NCBI GenBank assembly: GCA_900618425.1
Contig: UZAN01054754.1
Span: forward strand, 4,459-15,174
Direction of reading: 5' to 3'
Source: Echinostoma caproni
Taxonomy: Eukaryota; Platyhelminthes; Trematoda; Plagiorchiida; Echinostomatidae
Length of the DNA stretch: 10,716 nt
A model generated the notes under the pieces. It did not search any database and was not told where the DNA came from. It worked only from the letters and a program-made list of their open reading frames with translations. Each line of letters begins with the position of its first letter. Positions within the stretch are counted from its first letter, which is position 1. Below, one piece after another: positions 7,803 to 10,716 of this stretch. A program made the translations under genes and the position numbers.

Positions 7803-7811
7803 GAAGGGTAA
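7803..7811 (+). CDS. Possible final mini-exon with stop
   Basis: After GTAAGA at 7737 a 66-bp pyrimidine-rich stretch ends in GAATTTTCAG (7802), giving GAA GGG TAA in phase 0. The intron length is a multiple of three with no in-frame stop, so unspliced reading reaches the same stop. The 66-bp size suits the very short introns known in schistosome genes. Confidence 0.3.
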   Translation, partial: EG

Positions 7812-7863
7812 ACGGTCAATCAAAGGACTGCCATAAAACACATCATGGGGAAAATCAGGTGTC

Positions 7864-7934
7864 GGCGATGGTGTTGGGATTCGAACACAAGTCATCCGAG
7901 GGGATCGGCTGGTGACCTTTAGCACCTAGTCGCC
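7864..7934 (-). repeat. tRNA-like, SINE-type element (Pol III A and B boxes)
   Basis: On the minus strand an A-box-like TGGCGACTAGGTGC (from about 7935) and a perfect B-box core GTTCGAATCCC (7886-7876) lie about 45 bases apart. The ends GGCGA..TCGCC can pair for five bases. The T stem has one mismatch, there are three extra bases before the 3' acceptor strand, and no proper anticodon arm forms, so this is a tRNA-derived repeat rather than a tRNA gene. Schistosome genomes carry many tRNA-derived short repeats with this box layout. It sits just downstream of the plus-strand stop at 7811, in the 3' UTR of that candidate gene. Confidence 0.45.
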
Positions 7935-8208
7935 ATCGAGCAGTGAGATTATTCATGGAGAATGTGAGAGTTTTGCAACCCACATGGAACAGACCAAGAG
8001 GATTCTTAAACTTCTGACTAGCATCAGTATGATGTCGTTGATTATTGTAGTATTTTGGCTATGATTTCAGCCATCACCAAAAGTAAAAGGCTCCCTACCT
8101 TTGCCCTAAGTCTCCTATACACCGCTGAACCGAGCTTGACCTAATAGGTTGGATAAATCGTAGTTATAGCCAACATGTTCGCACTGGGTTCTTCTATGGC
8201 ATCATTAC

Positions 8209-8396
8209 CAGGCAGTTCCTTGATTCGATACATGATGTTGCACTGTACTGGAATAGAGTCTCGCTTGTAGTACAGCCGTTGCATTTCTGCCATCGTTCCA
8301 TTGTACAATTTTCTCCCCATGGCCTTAATTGAATCGCAAATCTTCGGACTGATAAACCCCAGTTTTGATGAAGACGTTGACTAGTTCTTTTCCAGA
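8209..8396 (-). CDS. Candidate cysteine-rich stem exon just before the GT8 domain
   Basis: The acceptor TTTTCCGTAG and donor CTG|GTAATG bound 188 bases on the minus strand. In the frame that joins at phase 0 to the next exon (6908) the exon reads WKRTSQRLHQNWG and then a cysteine-containing part (ENCTMERWQKCNGC.., SCIESRNCL). Vertebrate LARGE also has cysteines shortly before its GT8 domain, which is weak support. A second frame is open through about 60 codons here (KAMGRKLYNGTMAEMQRLYYK..) and looks equally protein-like. However, it would leave phase 1 at the donor and could not join the 6908 exon. The start needs one base carried from an upstream exon that I did not find. The exon is plausible but unresolved. 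Confidence 0.38.
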
Positions 8397-8429
8397 CTAC
8401 GGAAAACAACATTTCTTTGCAATTCAACG

Positions 8430-9150
8430 CTTTAAATGTACGGCTGCATCAATTCCATATTCGCCACAAAATGTGCTACTGCACAAGAAGTAATTAGGCA
8501 TTAGTTGTGCGTACGAAAGTGAATTATTGCCCTGCCGCAATCATGTTCTTTCACATACACTTTCGGAAACAATGACTGTGATACGAGGAGGGTCAAGAAG
8601 CAAATAAGAGTTGTGTATACCATGAAAAACTGGACGCTTTCGGAAAGCCACTATTTATCGGAAAGTGGAACTTAAATTTCTGCCACTAGGTCTATTGAAC
8701 GTTACCTGGACTTTGTGGAGAGGTTACCATTTTGGGCTTTACGGTTGATTGCAAAGACCGCCAGGTTACATTAATTATAGAGAATGCTTACTCTCGTCAT
8801 AGAACAAGCCAGCTTGTAGACTAGCCACATACAAAGACTAGGTCGTAGACAGGACGGCACTCTCACACAGACGTCATCCATCATTCTCATTTCTTTGAGG
8901 TAAAAAAGAAGAAGAAACCGATCATTTGCTCGGCCCTTTTTGGGTAAGGAAAAAGATCATATACCTTGATATTTCTATTTGATAACCTGTAATATTCACA
9001 TTACTTTCTTAGTATTATACATTAGTGTAGTGTGGTGTGCACCCTATGACACACAGTGAAACGAATTGCACAATATCACTTTATTGTTTCCTCCGTGAAA
9101 ACTTACTTTTAAGACAATAACTAATTTTGAATGATTATTCGTTGAGGCAT
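8430..9150. other. Intronic sequence with a possible repeat remnant
   Basis: On the minus strand a pyrimidine-rich acceptor (TTTTTTACCTCAAAG, near 8900) precedes about 33 open codons (MMDDVCVRVPSC..KLACSMTR) and a donor GAGA|GTAAGC near 8792. The phases do not fit the neighbouring candidate exons. It may be a dispersed repeat or an alternative exon. Nothing else is seen. Confidence 0.25.
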
Positions 9151-9153
9151 TAC

Positions 9154-9246
9154 TTTTAGTGAGTAGTTAATCAGAGCTATTCCAGCTGTTGCATCCAAAA
9201 CGGCTAGCTGTCCATTAAAAACAGTTTGCAAATCCTCTACACGCTT
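9154..9246 (-). CDS. Candidate stem-region exon of the LARGE-like gene
   Basis: This minus-strand stretch has 31 codons, KRVEDLQTVFNGQ..INYSLK, with a helical, coiled-coil-like pattern. It lies between a possible acceptor (GGTCAG|AAG) and a donor (AAAA|GTAATG), both phase 0, so it could follow the signal-anchor exon directly. A stem of this character between anchor and GT8 domain is typical of LARGE, but the sequence itself is not conserved. The frame is open further upstream, to an internal ATG at 9312, so the exon could be longer. Its phase-0 end does not fit the preferred start of the next candidate exon (8396), so either another exon is missing or one of the two calls is wrong. Confidence 0.33.
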
Positions 9247-9379
9247 CTGACCTGCGTATATAGACATACCGGTGATTTCAGTTAAAGTCAGTACTGTAGG
9301 TTTTGTTTCCATTAAGAAAATTTGTATCTTTAGACACGTTTATGTGAGCTAAACAAGAGAAAAATCTCGACATAGTACC

Positions 9380-9532
9380 ATGTTGATAGCTCTTTTGGGA
9401 AAGTTTGTTGGTATGACCAAGGATTTATGTTTGATTGATGTCCCTGAAACAGAAAATTATTTCACTATACCCAATCTTGAAATTATTAGATCGCACTGTT
9501 CCATGGGCCACATTTTAGAGCGAATTTATTGA
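9380..9532 (+). CDS. Small open frame, 50 codons, doubtful
   Basis: ATG to TGA on the plus strand, MLIALLGKFVGMTKDLCL.. ending ..HCSMGHILERIY. No splice sites or family similarity support it. It lies in the first intron of the LARGE-like gene. A frame of this length is expected by chance. Confidence 0.12.
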   Translation: MLIALLGKFVGMTKDLCLIDVPETENYFTIPNLEIIRSHCSMGHILERIY

Positions 9533-9539
9533 AACTTAG

Positions 9540-10180
9540 CATTCCCAACAAGGAAATTGAATGCTACCTACAGGTTTTAGCCCACGTTTATTCACAATAA
9601 AGTAAACGCTGTAAAACTATGACCTGCGGTTTAAGTTACGGATAAATGGGTATAAACCAGTAGCTTCGAAAAACGATTGGAAATAACTAAAAACATCCAA
9701 TATGAACGTAATATGTCTTGTTCTAGTCTTACCTCCGATTTGTCTAACAGCTTAGTTATCCATAAATGTTTTTAAATAAATTAGAGCAATTTACGTAGAA
9801 CCGAGATTTCCGAACATTGTAATAAAAAACCTAGTTCAACATTAGCGTCTATAATGAGGAAGTAAAATAAATTTACACAAACGATTGGTGAAATGGTCAC
9901 ATTCTTGGGGTTCCTGGACGTACCTCATGTTTCTCGCTGCTGGAACCCTAACTCGATGCATCTTTATCCGTAAAATAGATTACTCCATTTCTAATGGACA
10001 ACACTGTTTCCATTTATACACAAACAAAACTGTGCACTTCGATTTCGCAACTCTACAACGTTGAACCAAATTAAAAAAATTTAAATCGACAGCAATAGAA
10101 TTCTTCAAGTAATTCATACACAGAACACCGTTGGGGCTAAAATGCATTATCTCCGATCACTAAGTGATACATAACAGCAC
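9540..10180. other. Putative first intron, no feature seen
   Basis: AT-rich sequence downstream of the signal-anchor exon donor. No paired splice sites, RNA or repeat was recognised. Confidence 0.4.
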
Positions 10181-10184
10181 TCAC

Positions 10185-10286
10185 AGTGTGAGGAGAACGG
10201 GACGCATCCCACATCCATAATATGAACGTCATGAAAATTCCAGTTACGAAGACAGTGGATGTCCTTTTAATCAATTTGCCATTCAT
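10185..10286 (-). CDS. LARGE: Candidate first exon: cytoplasmic tail and signal anchor of the LARGE-like enzyme
   Basis: On the minus strand an ATG at 10286-10284 opens 34 codons. They encode a short basic tail (MNGKLIKRTST), a hydrophobic segment at about residues 12-26 (VFVTGIFMTFILWMW), then DASRSPHT. The exon ends at a consensus donor, ACT|GTGAGT, at phase 0. A short positive tail followed by one hydrophobic helix is the type II anchor expected of Golgi glycosyltransferases. The ATG has A at -3 and an in-frame TAA 15 bases upstream, so it is the first available start. It lies upstream of the GT8 exons on the same strand. Assigning it to this gene is inference, because the exon has no family-diagnostic residues. 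The opposite strand is open here too and was judged a shadow. Confidence 0.55.
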
Positions 10287-10405
10287 TGTGTCTAAGTATT
10301 ATCAATCGAAGAATCACTGGAACAAATACTGTGAGTGTCGAGTAAGCGACAATTTATTTGTCAAGCAAGTCTTGTTCTGGATGAATGACATAATCCAGTA
10401 CGAAT

Positions 10406-10423
10406 CTGAATGGAAAAAAAATC
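10406..10423 (-). promoter_or_regulatory. Strong splice acceptor 5' of the start codon (cis or spliced-leader)
   Basis: On the minus strand TTTTTTTTCCATTCAG ends at 10406, so the exon would begin at 10405 with a 119-base 5' UTR before the ATG at 10286. It could join an upstream noncoding exon, or accept a trans-spliced leader, which schistosomes use on a minority of their mRNAs. The sequence cannot distinguish the two. Confidence 0.35.
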
Positions 10424-10716
10424 AATGCATGTTGAAATTAGTTTTGTAGACTAGACATGCATATTTGCGCAGAGAGATCTAGAGTTTGAGTGGTTGATTT
10501 CGCTGATCAATATTTCTAAACACGTGAGCACAATTATAGTAATATATATGGTAGTCAGTGAATTGTAAAACAAAAAGATCCAAAGCGATAAACGAATCGT
10601 CAATATTTATGTAGGCAGCAAACACTATGATTTGACGCAACCTCTCAACATGCTTGTCAAGATTATCATCCGCAATGTGTTATTCATAACCACAAAATGG
10701 GTTCTTGCTGTGATTC

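Larger units (their letters stand above)
6909..8208 (-). other. Intron of the LARGE-like gene holding opposite-strand exons and a tRNA-like repeat
   Basis: A 1.3-kb interval between the cysteine-rich candidate exon and the first GT8 exon. It holds the plus-strand exons at 7560-7811 and the tRNA-like repeat at 7864-7934. The parts 6909-7500 and 7945-8208 show nothing else I can support. Confidence 0.45.
178..10286 (-). other. LARGE: Whole LARGE-like glycosyltransferase gene (GT8 domain), multi-exon
   Basis: This is the span of the minus-strand gene. LARGE is a Golgi type II membrane enzyme; in vertebrates its GT8 domain adds xylose and its GT49 domain adds glucuronate to build matriglycan on alpha-dystroglycan. 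Six central exons join in frame into about 339 residues following the LARGE GT8 domain from HVA through the DxD to the LPC.WN.QLS block. Five successive exons (6908-6564 to 2029-1898) all begin and end at phase 0. Intron sizes between core exons are about 410, 1223, 90, 2559 and 750 bp. The first exon and stem exons are candidates. The proposed stop at 178-180 would leave no GT49 domain, so the enzyme may be shorter than the two-domain animal LARGE of about 750 residues. Family membership is well supported. The acceptor sugar or protein in this organism cannot be told from sequence. Confidence 0.8.

Noticed and set aside
7864..7934. A genuine tRNA gene
   Set aside because: The B box is good, but the acceptor stem pairs only partly, spacing at the 3' end is wrong and there is no anticodon arm.
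10222..10449. 75-codon plus-strand open frame
   Set aside because: It is antisense to the signal-anchor exon, has no recognised motif, and the minus strand gives a better explanation with start, anchor and donor.
10541..10550. TATA-like ATATATAT upstream of the LARGE-like start
   Set aside because: Such sequences are frequent in AT-rich DNA, it is about 255 bp from the ATG, and nothing positions a transcription start.

Overview
The window looks like eukaryotic nuclear DNA from a flatworm, most likely a schistosome or another digenean. It is A+T-rich, its genes are split into short exons by introns from about 90 bp to 2.6 kb, and it carries short dispersed repeats. No bacterial or viral gene organisation is visible. 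The organism call is inference; the gene calls rest on exon translations, splice sites and reading-frame continuity.

The main feature is a minus-strand gene that fills most of the window. Six exons (6908-6564, 6153-6058, 4834-4751, 4660-4589, 2029-1898 and 1147-859) join without a frame break. They give about 339 residues matching the GT8 (xylosyltransferase) domain of the Golgi enzyme LARGE, including the motifs HVA, WIPNKH..GIY, VIVLDTD (the metal-binding DxD), QD(V/I)F and LPC.WN.QLS. Upstream on the same strand are a good candidate first exon (10286-10185) encoding a type II signal anchor, and two candidate stem exons (9246-9154 and 8396-8209) whose joining is not fully resolved. Downstream, 347-178 is an in-phase candidate terminal exon ending in a stop. 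If real, it makes this a LARGE-like enzyme without the second (GT49) domain.

The introns are not empty. The 2.56-kb intron at 2030-4588 holds a two-exon plus-strand gene (2151-2499 and 2798-3038) with clean splice sites and matching phase, plus a weaker two-exon candidate (3648-3662 and 3739-3840). The intron at 6909-8208 holds a plus-strand exon (7560-7736) with strong splice sites, a 66-bp intron and a short last exon, followed by a tRNA-like SINE-type repeat (7864-7934, minus). The intron at 4835-6057 contains an 82-bp-arm inverted repeat (4899-5082) whose arms each resemble a hammerhead ribozyme core, as known from some Penelope-like elements and schistosome SINE-like repeats. One copy has an intact GAAA box and the other is mutated.

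The remaining intronic stretches (348-858, 1148-1897, 5461-6057, 6154-6563, 8430-9150 and 9540-10180) show only low-complexity AT-rich sequence and small repeats. No gene order beyond this overlapping arrangement can be inferred.
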